Source: Campylobacterales bacterium (lineage in GTDB: Bacteria; Campylobacterota; Campylobacteria; Campylobacterales; QNZT01). Taken from it: a stretch of 42,656 bases of DNA. Numbering within the stretch: the first letter of the stretch is position 1; each line of letters begins with the position of its first letter. The position numbers were made by a program, and so were the translations under genes. This document shows, in pieces, positions 33,026 to 42,656 of the stretch. The notes beneath the pieces are model-generated. The model was not told the DNA's origin and ran no database searches. It saw only the letters and a list, made by a program, of their open reading frames with translations. The stretch lies in contig JALUNR010000051.1 of NCBI GenBank assembly GCA_027055005.1, positions 1 through 42,656 on the forward strand. Reading direction: 5' to 3'.

Positions 33026-34183
33026 CTAAATATTAAAATAGCTTTTAATATCTTCAACTTTATCTAACTTTTCCCAAGTAAATGAATCTTCTTCTCTTCC
33101 AAAATGCCCATATGAAGCTGTTTTAAAATATCTAGGTTTTAAAAGATCTAAACTTTCTATAATCCCCTTTGGAGTAAGCTTAAAAATCTCTCTTACTGCA
33201 CTTTCTAACTTAGTATCATCTACATTTGAAGTACCATGCGTATCGACATATATAGATACTGGTTCAACTACACCTATGGCATAAGCTAGTTGGATTGTTA
33301 CTTTTTCACTCACTCCTGCCCCTACTAAGTTTTTTGCAATGTATCTTGCCATATAAGCTGCACTTCTATCTACTTTACTTGGATCTTTACCACTAAAAGC
33401 TCCACCACCATGAGGACAACTTCCACCATAAGTATCAACAATAATCTTTCTTCCAGTAAGTCCTGCATCACCTTGAGGACCTCCAATAACAAATCTTCCT
33501 GTTGGATTGATATGATATTTTATATTATCTGTTATTATATTTGTTGGTAGGTTTTTCTTTACAACTTCTTCTATAACTGCTTCTTTTAAATCATCTTGGC
33601 TAATATTATCTGAGTGTTGAGTAGAAACAACTATTGTATCTATCTCTGCTGGTTTTCCATCTATATATCTAACTGTTACTTGAGCTTTTCCATCCGGCCT
33701 TAAAAATGGCAAAGTTCCATTTTTTCTACTCTTTGCCAAAGATGAAGTTAATTTATGAGCTAAAGTTATAGGTAGAGGCATCAGAACATCAGTTTCATGA
33801 CAAGCATAACCAAACATCAAACCTTGATCTCCAGCTCCTATTTCACCATCTGCTTGGTCAACTCCTTGGTTTATATCTGAACTTTGTTCTCCTACTCCGT
33901 TTAGTACTCCAGCACTTCTATAATCAAATCCAAATTGAGCATCGGTGTAGCCAATATTTCTAACTACTTCTCTTGCTATATCTTGCATAGGTGCATAAGT
34001 AGTAGTTTTTAACTCTCCTGCTATAACACAAAAACCATTTGAAAGCAAAGTTTCACAAGCAACTCTAGCATTTGGATCTCTTTCAATAATATAATCTAAT
34101 ATTGCATCACTTATTTGGTCAGCCATTTTATCTGGATGTCCCTCAGTAACACTCTCACTAGTAAATAAATATTCATTTATCAT
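33026..34183 (-). CDS. metK: S-adenosylmethionine synthetase
   Basis: This 385-residue enzyme makes SAM from methionine and ATP. Signatures are [32 protein letters not shown] and [16 protein letters not shown]. Its product is used by the methyltransferase, NirJ and RlmH of this window. Divergent from the peroxiredoxin gene over a 113-base gap. I see no SAM riboswitch in that gap. The ribosome-binding site (AAAGGA, about 12 bases upstream) is rather distant. Confidence 0.97.
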   Translation of the reverse strand: MINEYLFTSESVTEGHPDKMADQISDAILDYIIERDPNARVACETLLSNGFCVIAGELKTTTYAPMQDIAREVVRNIGYTDAQFGFDYRSAGVLNGVGEQSSDINQGVDQADGEIGAGDQGLMFGYACHETDVLMPLPITLAHKLTSSLAKSRKNGTLPFLRPDGKAQVTVRYIDGKPAEIDTIVVSTQHSDNISQDDLKEAVIEEVVKKNLPTNIITDNIKYHINPTGRFVIGGPQGDAGLTGRKIIVDTYGGSCPHGGGAFSGKDPSKVDRSAAYMARYIAKNLVGAGVSEKVTIQLAYAIGVVEPVSIYVDTHGTSNVDDTKLESAVREIFKLTPKGIIESLDLLKPRYFKTASYGHFGREEDSFTWEKLDKVEDIKSYFNI

Positions 34184-34296
34184 CGTTTTCTTGATCCTTT
34201 ATATTTAAATTTTATAAAATGCAATAGTATCTAATCTTTTTTTAAGAGTTTATTGGATAATATTTTTCTTCAAATAATTTTTAACAAGGAGAAATT

Positions 34297-34893
34297 ATGT
34301 TAGTAACAAAAAAAGCACCAGATTTTACAGCAAGTGCTGTTTTAGCTGATGGTAGTATAGTTGAAGATTTTAATCTTTATAAAAACTTTGGAGAAAAGGG
34401 TACAGTTTTATTTTTCTATCCACTTGATTTTACATTTGTTTGTCCAAGCGAGATTATCGCATTTTCTCACAGAATAGAAGAGTTTTCTAAAAGAGGAATA
34501 AATGTTATCGGTGTTTCAGTTGATAGTCAGTTTTCACACTTTGCATGGAGAGAAACTCCAGAAAAAGAGGGTGGTATAGGAAGAGTTAAATATCCATTAG
34601 TAGCTGATCTTAGTAAACAAATATCAAAAGATTATGATGTACTACTTGATGGTGGTGTTGCACTTAGAGGAAGTTTTTTGATAGATGCTGATGGAACAAT
34701 AAGACATGCAGTTATAAATGACTTACCACTTGGAAGAAATATAGATGAAATGCTAAGAATGGTAGATACTATGCTATTTACAAATGAACATGGAGAAGTA
34801 TGTCCTGCTGGATGGCAACCAGGCGATGAAGGAATGAAACCAAATACTGATGGTGTTGCTGAATACTTAAGTAAACATGCTGAAGAGTTGTAA
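34297..34893 (+). CDS. ahpC: 2-Cys peroxiredoxin (AhpC/Tsa type)
   Basis: This 198-residue peroxiredoxin reduces hydrogen peroxide and organic peroxides. The peroxidatic Cys is C49 (FTFVCPSE) and the resolving Cys is C169 (GEVCPAGW). A typical dimeric 2-Cys enzyme that probably uses thioredoxin; no AhpF is nearby. AAGGAG precedes the ATG. A GATAAT-like -10 at 34256-34261 may be its promoter. A strong hairpin follows its stop. Confidence 0.95.
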   Translation: MLVTKKAPDFTASAVLADGSIVEDFNLYKNFGEKGTVLFFYPLDFTFVCPSEIIAFSHRIEEFSKRGINVIGVSVDSQFSHFAWRETPEKEGGIGRVKYPLVADLSKQISKDYDVLLDGGVALRGSFLIDADGTIRHAVINDLPLGRNIDEMLRMVDTMLFTNEHGEVCPAGWQPGDEGMKPNTDGVAEYLSKHAEEL

Positions 34894-34898
34894 CTAGT

Positions 34899-34926
34899 TT
34901 ATGAGAGGATTTTTTTCCTCTCATAA
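34899..34926. terminator. Strong hairpin after ahpC, inside the convergent gene's end
   Basis: TTATGAGAGGA and TCCTCTCATAA form a perfect 11-bp stem with a six-T loop, starting five bases after the ahpC stop. The same bases encode the last residues (about ERKKILS) and stop of the convergent small membrane protein, so one sequence serves as terminator and code. Confidence 0.75.
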
Positions 34927-35204
34927 TACCACCAATATACAAAACCAAATCCTATAATAATATTTAAAATACTATTTTCACTTATCATTTGAGCTGTTTC
35001 TTGATACAGTTTTTTCATTATCTGACTACTTTCTTGTGTTGCCAAGTGTTCAAAATAAACTTTTAACTCTGTTCCCCAAAAATATGCTATAATCTCTGGT
35101 ACAAAGAAAAAAAATACTATACCTATCAATGCCCACCAAGTTGATTTTGGTTTTAATTGTTCTTTTGCTTCATGAAGTTTATCTTTATTTATTTTAATTT
35201 TCAA
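34899..35204 (-). CDS. Unknown small membrane protein after dxs
   Basis: This 101-residue protein has two membrane segments (about 23-42 and 78-95) separated by a charged helical periplasmic or cytoplasmic loop, and ends in a basic tail (YERKKILS). It starts with TTG at 35204, six bases after AAGGA, and overlaps the end of dxs by 11 bases, so it is translated from the dxs transcript. No family is recognised. Confidence 0.7.
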   Translation of the reverse strand: MKIKINKDKLHEAKEQLKPKSTWWALIGIVFFFFVPEIIAYFWGTELKVYFEHLATQESSQIMKKLYQETAQMISENSILNIIIGFGFVYWWYYERKKILS

Positions 35205-36999
35205 GTACTTTCCTTGCTAGTTGAGTTGGTAAAAGTCCTAAACTTTTTTCTACCAATCTCGTATTTCCATGTTCTATAAATTTATCCTCATATTCAAAAC
35301 TTACTATTTTAACATCTAAAATATTTTCTTCTTGTAAAAATTCTTCCAAAGATGTAGCTACTCCACCTATTTTCGCAGTATCACTAAAAACAAACCATTT
35401 TTTATGTTTTTGAGAAAGTTCTTTTAGCAATTTTTTATCCAATGGTTTTAGAAAAATCAAATCAACTATTGTCACATCTTTTTTTAATTCTTTTGAAGTT
35501 TGATATGCTTTTGAAACTCCTGTTCCATAACCTATAAAGGCTAAATCTGAATCTGAAGTTTGTAAAACTTCACCTTTTGCAAAACTTATTTCTTTTGCAT
35601 CGTGGTCCAATTCAAAAAAACTTCCCCGTGGATACCTAAATGCTATAGGAGAAGGAAAATCTTTAGTAAACTCTATCACATTTTCTAACATTTTTGCATC
35701 TCTTGGAGCTATAAGAGTCATATTTGGAATACATCTTAAAAAACTTACATCAAATACACCCTGATGAGTTTCTCCATCCTCTCCTACTATTCCCGCCCTG
35801 TCTATTGCAAATTTTATAGGAAGATTTAAAATACAACTATCATGTATAATTTGATCATAAGCTCTTTGTAAAAAGGTAGAATAAATAGCTACATAAGGTT
35901 TAAATCCTTCTTTTGCCATAGCTGCCATAGAAGTAACTGCATGCTGTTCTGCTATAGCTACATCCCAAAACCTTTCGGGAAATTCTTCCATAAGTGGTTT
36001 TAATCCAGTTCCACTTGGCATAGCAGCTGTTACTCCAACTACTTTTTTATCTTTTCTTGCTAACTCTAAAAGTTTATCCGAAAATATTTTTGTAGCACTT
36101 GGAGCTTTTGACTTACTTAAAGACTCACCCGTCTCAAGATCAAATTTTCCAACCCCATGCCAATGCTCTTGAGTTCCTTCAGCTTTATTGTAACCTTTTC
36201 CTTTTATAGTTTGAGCATGAATTAAAACTGGTTTTTTCATCTCTTTTGCAATTTTAAAAGTTTCTATTAAAGATGATACATTATGACCATCAACTGGACC
36301 TATATACTCTATGCCTAACTCTTCAAAAAGTACTCCTGGAGTTATCAGCTTTAAACTTTCATCAAACTTTCTTGCCATATATGATGCACTATCTGGGAAA
36401 TGTTCTAGTATAGTTTTAGTAGTTTTTTTAAACTTTTGATAAAATTTTCCACTTACCACATGTGAAAGATAGTTACTTATAGCCCCAATAGGTTTACTAA
36501 TACTCATCTCATTATCATTTAATATAATAACTACTGGGTATTTTCTATCTCCAAGTTCATTTAAAGCTTCATATACCATACCTGCACTCATAGATCCATC
36601 ACCTATAAATGCAACTGGTACTCTATCTTCACCTTTTAATTTTATCGCCTTAGCAGCACCAACTGCAAGTGAAATAGAAGTTGAACTATGTCCTGCTATA
36701 AAGTAATCTTCATCACTTTCACTAGGTTTTGTATATCCACTAAGTCCACCAAATGTTCTTAAAGTATCAAATTTATCCCATCTGCCCGTTAGAAGTTTAT
36801 GTGCATAAGCTTGGTGTGATACATCAAAAATAAATGGATCTGATTTACTATCAAAAACAGAGTGCATCGCAACTATAAGTTCAACAGCACCTAAAGTAGA
36901 GCTTAAATGACCACCATTTTTACTAACAGTTTTAAGTATTTTTTCTCGTATATCTTGACATAGAGTTTCTAACTCTTTTGTAGTTTTTTCTTTTAGCAT
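35194..36999 (-). CDS. dxs: 1-deoxy-D-xylulose-5-phosphate synthase
   Basis: This 601-residue thiamine-diphosphate enzyme condenses pyruvate and glyceraldehyde-3-phosphate, the entry to the MEP isoprenoid pathway that feeds the prenyl synthase at 16765. Signatures are KNGGHLSSTLGAVEL, FDVSHQAYAHK, the TPP motif GDGSMSAGM, and in the pyrimidine domain AIAEQHAVT and RAGIVGEDGETHQG. It is the last large gene of the pheA-hisC-fliF-fliG-fliH-dxs series known from C. jejuni, ten bases after fliH. Confidence 0.96.
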   Translation of the reverse strand: MLKEKTTKELETLCQDIREKILKTVSKNGGHLSSTLGAVELIVAMHSVFDSKSDPFIFDVSHQAYAHKLLTGRWDKFDTLRTFGGLSGYTKPSESDEDYFIAGHSSTSISLAVGAAKAIKLKGEDRVPVAFIGDGSMSAGMVYEALNELGDRKYPVVIILNDNEMSISKPIGAISNYLSHVVSGKFYQKFKKTTKTILEHFPDSASYMARKFDESLKLITPGVLFEELGIEYIGPVDGHNVSSLIETFKIAKEMKKPVLIHAQTIKGKGYNKAEGTQEHWHGVGKFDLETGESLSKSKAPSATKIFSDKLLELARKDKKVVGVTAAMPSGTGLKPLMEEFPERFWDVAIAEQHAVTSMAAMAKEGFKPYVAIYSTFLQRAYDQIIHDSCILNLPIKFAIDRAGIVGEDGETHQGVFDVSFLRCIPNMTLIAPRDAKMLENVIEFTKDFPSPIAFRYPRGSFFELDHDAKEISFAKGEVLQTSDSDLAFIGYGTGVSKAYQTSKELKKDVTIVDLIFLKPLDKKLLKELSQKHKKWFVFSDTAKIGGVATSLEEFLQEENILDVKIVSFEYEDKFIEHGNTRLVEKSLGLLPTQLARKVLEN

Positions 37000-37009
37000 A
37001 TGGAATACC

Positions 37010-37750
37010 CTAACTCTCTTTTATAAGTTGAAGAGTTTTTTTGAATCTAGTTGATATAGTTCCATCTATATTTTTTTTAGGGGAGAGTATAACAACTCCC
37101 CCTCTTTGTATAGAGTTATCAGATATAACTTTTATATTTTTATTTAATCCTTGATTTAAAACTTCTTCATAATCAATAGGATTTACCAATACTCTCACAT
37201 CCAACTCATCTTTTATACTAGATACTAAATATTTCACAATGGACTTAGCAACAAGATTAGAATTTTCTTCAATCTCTTTTTTTATTACTTTTTGAGCTAT
37301 TATAATAGAAGTTTCTATAAGTTCTTCTTCAATCTCACTAAGTCTTTGTTTTATTTGTATCTCTAGCTCTTGAAGTTTTGTAGTCGCTGAAAGATATTGT
37401 ATTTTTAATGCCTCTATTTCACTTTCATTTGCTTCTTTTGTATCTTTTACACCTTGAGTATAACTTTCATCTTTTACTTTTATCAATTCTTGTTGATGTA
37501 GTTTTTTGTCTTCTTCTCTTTGCATTTGTAGATTTACAACTTGAGAAGATAACTCCTCTATCCTCTGAAATAACTCTTTGTTGTTATTTTCTTCCTTTGG
37601 ATTCTTAATTTCTTCTGATTCTTTATTATTTTTATTATTAAATATAGATGATAAATCAACCTTTTTTGAATTTTCTTTTTTATATTGCTTAAATACAAAC
37701 TTTTCTATATTATGTTGATTTGATTTGCTATCATGTATTATCTTACTCAC
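37010..37750 (-). CDS. fliH: Flagellar assembly protein FliH
   Basis: This 246-residue protein binds and regulates the flagellar export ATPase FliI. The N-terminal part is charged and disordered, with Asn/Lys-rich stretches. A long coiled coil (about 60-145) is followed by the FliH/HrpE globular domain (ETSIIIAQKVIKKEIEEN, then VRVLVNPIDYE and GGVVI). The start is GTG at 37750, overlapping the fliG stop by one base (TAGTG). Confidence 0.88.
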   Translation of the reverse strand: MSKIIHDSKSNQHNIEKFVFKQYKKENSKKVDLSSIFNNKNNKESEEIKNPKEENNNKELFQRIEELSSQVVNLQMQREEDKKLHQQELIKVKDESYTQGVKDTKEANESEIEALKIQYLSATTKLQELEIQIKQRLSEIEEELIETSIIIAQKVIKKEIEENSNLVAKSIVKYLVSSIKDELDVRVLVNPIDYEEVLNQGLNKNIKVISDNSIQRGGVVILSPKKNIDGTISTRFKKTLQLIKES

Positions 37751-38781
37751 TACTCGATTACCTCATCAGCATCGCCTATTTGGATCTTACCTAACTCTAC
37801 CATTTTTTGTATCTCATCAACTATTTTTCTCTGAGATTCTTCCACATCTTTTACTTTTACTGGTCCTAAAAATTGTAACTCTTCTTCAAAAGCTTCTGAT
37901 GCTCTTTGTGACATATTTTCTAAAAATTTTTGTTTTAACTCATCAGTCGCACCTTTAAGGGCAATCATAAGAACATTTTTATCTAACTCTTTTAATATTT
38001 CTCTAATTGAATTTTTATCAAGCTTGATAATATCTTCAAATGTAAACATAAGTTCTTTTATAGTAGTTGCGAGTTCTAAATCCTCTTTTTCTAGTTTTTC
38101 AATAGTGTCTTTAGAAGCCTTTTGACTAAGTTTATTTAAAACTTCTGCAACTGCACGAGGTCCACCAACTTCTACTTTGTAAGATGTCAAAGCCTCTAAC
38201 TTTTTCTCTAAAATAGTTGAAATTCTTTTTATCACTGTTGGAGAAATATCTCCTAAATTTGCCATCCGTAAAGTTATATCAGCTCTTAAATCATCTTCAA
38301 AATAAGAGAGTGTTTCCGCTGCTAAATTTGGTTCCATATGAGCTATGATAAGAGCTACTGTTTGAGGATGTTCTTGTTGAATAAATCCAGCTAATTGATC
38401 AGGCTTTACTTTACTTAAATAAGCAAAACTTTTGCTTTCTCCTAACTCTTTAGCTAATTTATTTAATATAAGTTGGGCTGTATCTGCTGGAAATGTTTTA
38501 AAAAGTATCTCTTTTGCATATTCTATACCACCGCCTACAAGATACTTGTTTGATTGTATTAGTGCACTAAACTCTACTATTATGGCTGTTGCTATTGGTT
38601 TATCTACTCTTCTCGCTCTAGCGATACTTGCACTTATCTCTGTTATCATATCTATATCGAGATTTGAAAAGATTTTTGAAGTTGTATCATCTCCTATCTC
38701 AGTCAAAAATATAGCTAGTTTCTCTTTTATACTAAGTGCTTCATAAATTGCCTTTTGCTCTTCACTTAGTTTAGTTTCCAT
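37750..38781 (-). CDS. fliG: Flagellar motor switch protein FliG
   Basis: This 343-residue rotor protein links the MS ring to the C ring and interacts with the stator. QQEHPQTVALIIAHM in the middle domain is the EHPQR-type motif; the C-terminal domain (about 235-335) carries the charged torque helix with FEDIIKLDKNSIREIL. It lies nine bases after fliF. A coupled fliF-fliG-fliH order is normal for flagellated Campylobacterota. Confidence 0.95.
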   Translation of the reverse strand: METKLSEEQKAIYEALSIKEKLAIFLTEIGDDTTSKIFSNLDIDMITEISASIARARRVDKPIATAIIVEFSALIQSNKYLVGGGIEYAKEILFKTFPADTAQLILNKLAKELGESKSFAYLSKVKPDQLAGFIQQEHPQTVALIIAHMEPNLAAETLSYFEDDLRADITLRMANLGDISPTVIKRISTILEKKLEALTSYKVEVGGPRAVAEVLNKLSQKASKDTIEKLEKEDLELATTIKELMFTFEDIIKLDKNSIREILKELDKNVLMIALKGATDELKQKFLENMSQRASEAFEEELQFLGPVKVKDVEESQRKIVDEIQKMVELGKIQIGDADEVIE

Positions 38782-38790
38782 AATAGTTCC

Positions 38791-40461
38791 TTATACTTCT
38801 TTTTCATCATTTAACATCGCTTTTATAATATTAGCAATCTCTTCAGGAGCAGTTTCAATATCTTCTTTTACTTTTTCTAATAATACTTCGTGCCTAAGTT
38901 CATCTTGGTCAAGTGTTCCACCTATACCAAGCTCTTGTTCAACTTTTTTCTTCATCTTATTATACTCCTCTAAAGAGGATATATCCTCTTCATCTTCTAT
39001 TCCAAATTCACTATCTTTATCATTTTCATTAAGTTCAGGTTCATTATAATTTTCAAGCATCTTTTCACTAAATGGAACAATAAACTTTCTATAAAAAATA
39101 AATAAAATAAGCCCTGCAAAAAGATACTTTAAAAGTGGTGTAAAAGGATTTACATAATTTTGCAATATTTTATTTATTTTGTTTTTATTTTGCTGTTTAA
39201 AAGATGTATTACTAAACTCAAAGTTATTTACACTTACACTATCGCCTCTTTTAGGATCAAACCCTATTGTATTTTTTACAATACTAGTGATATTTGTTAT
39301 TTCATCTTTTGTTAGAGGGATATAAGTTATCTTACCTTTTTCATCTTTATAATTTCCATCTACAACTACTGCTGCACTAATCCTTTTTAAAGTAGCAAAC
39401 TCTCCTTTTATATCAGTAACCTTTTTTGAAACTTCATAGTTAGTTGTAGTTGAACTTTTTGAGTATTTTTCTTGCTCTTTTTTTGCACCATTTGGTTGAA
39501 TAGGACCTATATTACTGATAGCCCCAGGAACTCCTGAACTGTCTTTTTTAGCAGTTCCTGTTCGTTTTTCTTCGATAGTTTTTTCACTTCTTACTACATT
39601 TTCTGGATCATAATATTCACTTTTTTCTCTTTTTTGTTTAAAATCAAAACTTGCATTTACTTTCGCTACTAGTTTATTCTTACCACCAATAATAGGAGTT
39701 AAAACTGCTTCTATCTTTTTTTCTAGTGTTCTTTCATACTCTTTTTTATATCTTATCTGAGCCTTTACCAAATCATTGTCATATCCACCTAAGTCTTCAC
39801 TTTCAAGTGGATTTCCATTTTCATCTATAAGCTTTACATTTTCACTTTTTAACTTTGGAACTGAAGCTGCAACTAAATTTTTTATACCTACTATCTGTTT
39901 AAAAGAAAGTTTCATAGAAGGTTGTAAAACCAATACTACCGAAGCAGTAGGAAGTTCTGATTTTTCAGTAAAAACACTATCTTTTGGAAAAGCTATATGT
40001 ACTTTTGCATCTTTTATAGGAAGTAAAGATTCAACTGTTTTTGATAACTCTCCCTCTAATGCTCTTAAATATTTTATATTTTGAGCAAACTCTGTTTCTC
40101 CAAACTGTGTCTTATCAAATAGTTCAAATCCAACTTTAGAACTTTTTGGTATTCCTTTTGAAGCTATTGTTATTCTTTCTTTATAAACTACATTTTTAGG
40201 AACTTTTATAGTATTATCATTTACTATTTTATAAGGAATATTATCTTTTTCTAACTGGTCAATAACCAAAGCAGAATCACTAGCACTGATATTGTCAAAA
40301 AGTATTGCATAATCATTTTTATTTTTATTAGTTGTATATAAAACCAAAAAAACAATAAAAGCTATCACTGCAAAAGTTGATATACCTATAACCCACTTTT
40401 GCTTTGCACCTAAGTTCTTAACAAGTGCCGTGATTTGCTCCAATATAGTAGTAAAGTTCAT
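38791..40461 (-). CDS. fliF: Flagellar MS-ring protein FliF
   Basis: This 556-residue protein builds the membrane ring of the flagellar basal body. It has two membrane helices (about 24-45 and 440-457), periplasmic ring-building domains (YAILFDN, VGFELFDKTQFGETEFAQNIKYLRALEGEL) and a cytoplasmic acidic C-terminus that binds FliG. The longer frame begins with a TTG just before the ATG at 40461; I take the ATG. It lies 19 bases after hisC. Confidence 0.94.
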   Translation of the reverse strand: MNFTTILEQITALVKNLGAKQKWVIGISTFAVIAFIVFLVLYTTNKNKNDYAILFDNISASDSALVIDQLEKDNIPYKIVNDNTIKVPKNVVYKERITIASKGIPKSSKVGFELFDKTQFGETEFAQNIKYLRALEGELSKTVESLLPIKDAKVHIAFPKDSVFTEKSELPTASVVLVLQPSMKLSFKQIVGIKNLVAASVPKLKSENVKLIDENGNPLESEDLGGYDNDLVKAQIRYKKEYERTLEKKIEAVLTPIIGGKNKLVAKVNASFDFKQKREKSEYYDPENVVRSEKTIEEKRTGTAKKDSSGVPGAISNIGPIQPNGAKKEQEKYSKSSTTTNYEVSKKVTDIKGEFATLKRISAAVVVDGNYKDEKGKITYIPLTKDEITNITSIVKNTIGFDPKRGDSVSVNNFEFSNTSFKQQNKNKINKILQNYVNPFTPLLKYLFAGLILFIFYRKFIVPFSEKMLENYNEPELNENDKDSEFGIEDEEDISSLEEYNKMKKKVEQELGIGGTLDQDELRHEVLLEKVKEDIETAPEEIANIIKAMLNDEKEV

Positions 40462-40483
40462 CAAATCTACCTAAATTATGATA

Positions 40484-41584
40484 TTATAGGACACTTCTAA
40501 AAACCTCCAAAAATTTATCATTTTGCTCAGGTTTTCCAATAGTAACCCTTATGGCATTTAACCCATAGGATGTTAAATCTCGCACAATTATACCCTTTTT
40601 AAGCAAAATATTTGCTATTTCTTTAGAATTAAATTTTTCTTCAAAGAGTAAAGTAATAAAATTTGTATAACTATTTATAAAATTTATTTTATTTCTTTGT
40701 GCAAAATTTTCATATTTTTTCATCTGAGAAAAGTTTTGCTGGATGGAAAATTTTACAAATTCTTTATCTTTTAAAGCTTCTACTGCTGCTTCTAGGGATA
40801 GGGTTGTGATATTAAAAGGTGGACGAAGTTTATATAAGTTTTCTATTATAAATTTATTTGATATTCCATACCCAACTCTCATTCCTCCAAGTCCATATGC
40901 TTTTGAAAAAGTTCCAAGATATAAAACATTTGAAAAAGTATTTATCAAATCTTTTACATTTATAGCATAATCTTTATCTTTAAAAGATGCATACTCATTA
41001 TATGCTCCATCTATAACAATTAAAGTATTTGCATCGACCTCTCTTATAAATTTATAAACTTCTTTTGTTTGTAAACTTTCTCCTAGAGGATTATTTGGAA
41101 GACATAAAAATATGATAGAAATTTTATCTTTGTTTTTTTGATAAATATCATAAAACTCTTCTAAGTTATGAGTATTTGATGGAGTTTTAAAAACTTTTGC
41201 TCCTATCTGTTTTGCATATATTTCATACATCGCAAATGTTACGCCAGCTGTTAAAATCCCTTTTTGTCTGTTTGCCTTTGCTCTTATAGCAAACTCTATA
41301 ACTTGATCACTTCCAGCACCTATTATGATATTTTTAGTGTCAACTTCAAACCTTTTTGATAACCCATTTTTTAAGCGATACATACTATCATCTGGATATT
41401 GGCTCATTAAGTGAGCAGAGTTTTTTACTACCTCTACTACTTTTGGGCTTACTCCGTTTGGATTTTCATTTGATGCTAATTTTATCACATTTTTAGGTTC
41501 TATTCCAAACTCTCTTACTACTAACTCAATAGGTTTCCCACCCTCATAAGTTACTATATCTTTAAGTTCATCGTTAAAAATCAT
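40484..41584 (-). CDS. hisC: Histidinol-phosphate aminotransferase
   Basis: This 366-residue PLP enzyme of fold type I acts in histidine synthesis and often also in aromatic amino acid transamination. Signatures are [26 protein letters not shown] and [16 protein letters not shown] with the PLP Lys. I chose the ATG at 41584, which overlaps the pheA stop as ATGA; the longer frame would run 36 bases into pheA. The pairing with pheA suggests use on phenylpyruvate as well. Confidence 0.92.
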   Translation of the reverse strand: MIFNDELKDIVTYEGGKPIELVVREFGIEPKNVIKLASNENPNGVSPKVVEVVKNSAHLMSQYPDDSMYRLKNGLSKRFEVDTKNIIIGAGSDQVIEFAIRAKANRQKGILTAGVTFAMYEIYAKQIGAKVFKTPSNTHNLEEFYDIYQKNKDKISIIFLCLPNNPLGESLQTKEVYKFIREVDANTLIVIDGAYNEYASFKDKDYAINVKDLINTFSNVLYLGTFSKAYGLGGMRVGYGISNKFIIENLYKLRPPFNITTLSLEAAVEALKDKEFVKFSIQQNFSQMKKYENFAQRNKINFINSYTNFITLLFEEKFNSKEIANILLKKGIIVRDLTSYGLNAIRVTIGKPEQNDKFLEVFRSVL

Positions 41585-42645
41585 TTTAATTCTCCATTTA
41601 CATAACTTCCAAGCCATTTTATAGAGTTTTTATCTTGTTTTAATAGTTTTTTAAAACTTTCATCTTCTCTATGTCCTTCAAAATCTATAAAAAACATAGA
41701 CTTAAACTTTTCCTCTTTTAATGGACGAGATTCTATTTTTAAAAGATTTATTCCTACTTCTTTAAATTTTTGTAAAAAATCAACCAAACTTCCAGCCTTG
41801 TCATCTAGTTTTGCAAGTATTGAAGTTTTATCAAAGTTACTTTTTCCATTTTTTATATCACTTAAAATTAGAAATCTTGTGCGATTTGCTTCGTTGTCCT
41901 CTATCTTTTCAAATAAAATTGGTAGATAATGAATTTTTGCTGCTATTTTAGAACAGATTGCTGCTGAGTCAGGATCGTCTTTTGCTCTTCTCGCAGCTGC
42001 TGAGGTTGAACGAGTAGGAACAAACTCAACATCAGTCAAAAAATGCTCATCCAAAAAGTTTATACACTGATTGTATCCTTGCGGATGAGAATAAATCCTT
42101 TTTATTTTTTTTATATCATCTTGTGTTGTAGCAAATGAGTGATGTATATCCATATACTCTTCTGCTACTATGAGAGAGTCATACTTAGCCAAACTATCAA
42201 GTGTAGCTCCTACTGCTCCATCAGTGTTGTTTTCTATCGGAACTACTCCAAATTTTACCTCTTTATTTTGTAAAACTTTAAAAACTCCCTCGATTGAAGA
42301 GATAGGTAGATAGTTACTCATCGCTCCAAACTTTAACTCTGCAGCTTGATGAGAGTAACTTCCCTCTGGCCCAAGATATGCTATTCTCTCAGGAAGTTCC
42401 AAGTTTCTACTAACTGCAAAAATTTCCATAAAAAGAGCTTCTATTGCTTCTTTATTTAAAAGTCCTTTGCTCATTTGTTCCAATCTATCAATGATAGCTT
42501 TTTCCCTCTCTGGCCGATAAATAGCACCTTTTGTTTGCTGTTTAAATTCTCCTACTTTTTTAACTACTTCCATCCGCTTGTTTAGTAGTTTTAAAAGTTC
42601 ATTGTCGAGATTGTCTATCTGGTTTCTTAAATCGTCTAAGTTCAT
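41581..42645 (-). CDS. pheA: Bifunctional chorismate mutase/prephenate dehydratase
   Basis: This 354-residue P-protein has a chorismate mutase domain (about 1-85, [21 protein letters not shown]), a prephenate dehydratase domain (about 92-270, with [13 protein letters not shown] and the catalytic TRF) and an ACT domain (about 285-354). The Phe-binding ESRP is intact at 305-308 and GSLV replaces GALV, so feedback inhibition by phenylalanine is expected. AAAGGCAG precedes the ATG, with only 11 bases of upstream sequence left in the window. It heads the pheA-hisC-fliF-fliG-fliH-dxs series. Confidence 0.95.
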   Translation of the reverse strand: MNLDDLRNQIDNLDNELLKLLNKRMEVVKKVGEFKQQTKGAIYRPEREKAIIDRLEQMSKGLLNKEAIEALFMEIFAVSRNLELPERIAYLGPEGSYSHQAAELKFGAMSNYLPISSIEGVFKVLQNKEVKFGVVPIENNTDGAVGATLDSLAKYDSLIVAEEYMDIHHSFATTQDDIKKIKRIYSHPQGYNQCINFLDEHFLTDVEFVPTRSTSAAARRAKDDPDSAAICSKIAAKIHYLPILFEKIEDNEANRTRFLILSDIKNGKSNFDKTSILAKLDDKAGSLVDFLQKFKEVGINLLKIESRPLKEEKFKSMFFIDFEGHREDESFKKLLKQDKNSIKWLGSYVNGELK

Positions 42646-42656
42646 ATTCTGCCTTT

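Noticed and set aside
34184-34296. SAM riboswitch before metK
   Set aside because: The 113-base gap is AT-rich with no paired structure of the known SAM riboswitch classes that I can make out.
1-42656. CRISPR arrays, IS elements, prophage or tRNA genes
   Set aside because: No regularly spaced repeats, transposase or integrase motifs, or tRNA-like cloverleaf were seen on reading; a dedicated scan (tRNAscan, CRISPR finder) would be needed to exclude weak cases.

Overview
The window is very AT-rich (about 30% G+C by eye), densely packed and mostly on the minus strand. It looks like chromosomal DNA of a Campylobacterota (epsilonproteobacterial) denitrifier, most likely an Arcobacteraceae-like or Sulfurimonas-like organism. 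This rests on gene orders I know from Campylobacter jejuni and Helicobacter pylori: pheA-hisC-fliF-fliG-fliH-dxs; ndk-yceD-rpmF-plsX-fabH next to a ferredoxin and ahpC; accD-rlmH-dksA-like-membrane protein-dus; DUF2018-hypothetical-polyprenyl synthase-hemA; and the four-subunit porGDAB. The genus is an inference. I see no tRNA, rRNA, IS element, prophage or CRISPR array.

Region 1 (1-9955) is an accessory denitrification island. It starts with the end of a heme d1 gene cluster: a cytochrome c (NirC-like), the radical-SAM protein NirJ and a uroporphyrinogen-III methyltransferase (NirE/CobA type). Next come an unknown periplasmic protein and an unknown two-gene membrane pair. Two different nitric oxide reductases follow. 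The first (3741-6025, minus strand) is a two-subunit heme-copper enzyme in which the helix-VI active-site residues, His and Glu in NorB, are both Asp. Its cupredoxin subunit has lost every CuA ligand. I read it as a gNOR-type enzyme. The second is a conventional cNOR (norC-norB, 7676-9755). Between and around them lie five small membrane or unknown proteins. Three perfect FNR/DNR palindromes (TTGAT-N4-ATCAA) sit in the promoters of this region. Each lies 41.5 bp upstream of the start expected from a -10 box, so both reductases and the unknown genes form one predicted anaerobic/NO regulon.

Region 2 (9968-15243) holds a secreted hypothetical protein, an M15 peptidase, a monofunctional prephenate dehydratase and the pyruvate:ferredoxin oxidoreductase operon porGDAB. 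Region 3 (15445-22855) is housekeeping: hemA, polyprenyl diphosphate synthase, DUF2018, dusB, a DksA-like regulator, rlmH, a thiE-like gene and accD. Region 4 (22950-31798) carries gltBD, recO and a fatty-acid/phospholipid block with ribosomal protein L32. Region 5 (31802-42656) has yceD, ndk, ferredoxin, metK, a 2-Cys peroxiredoxin, dxs, fliHGF, hisC and a bifunctional pheA.

Together the genes describe a cell that oxidises pyruvate through ferredoxin, assimilates ammonia through GOGAT, makes tetrapyrroles from glutamyl-tRNA (feeding heme d1), and respires nitrite and NO when oxygen is low. No gene-free stretch exceeds 300 bases; the longest is 15244-15444.
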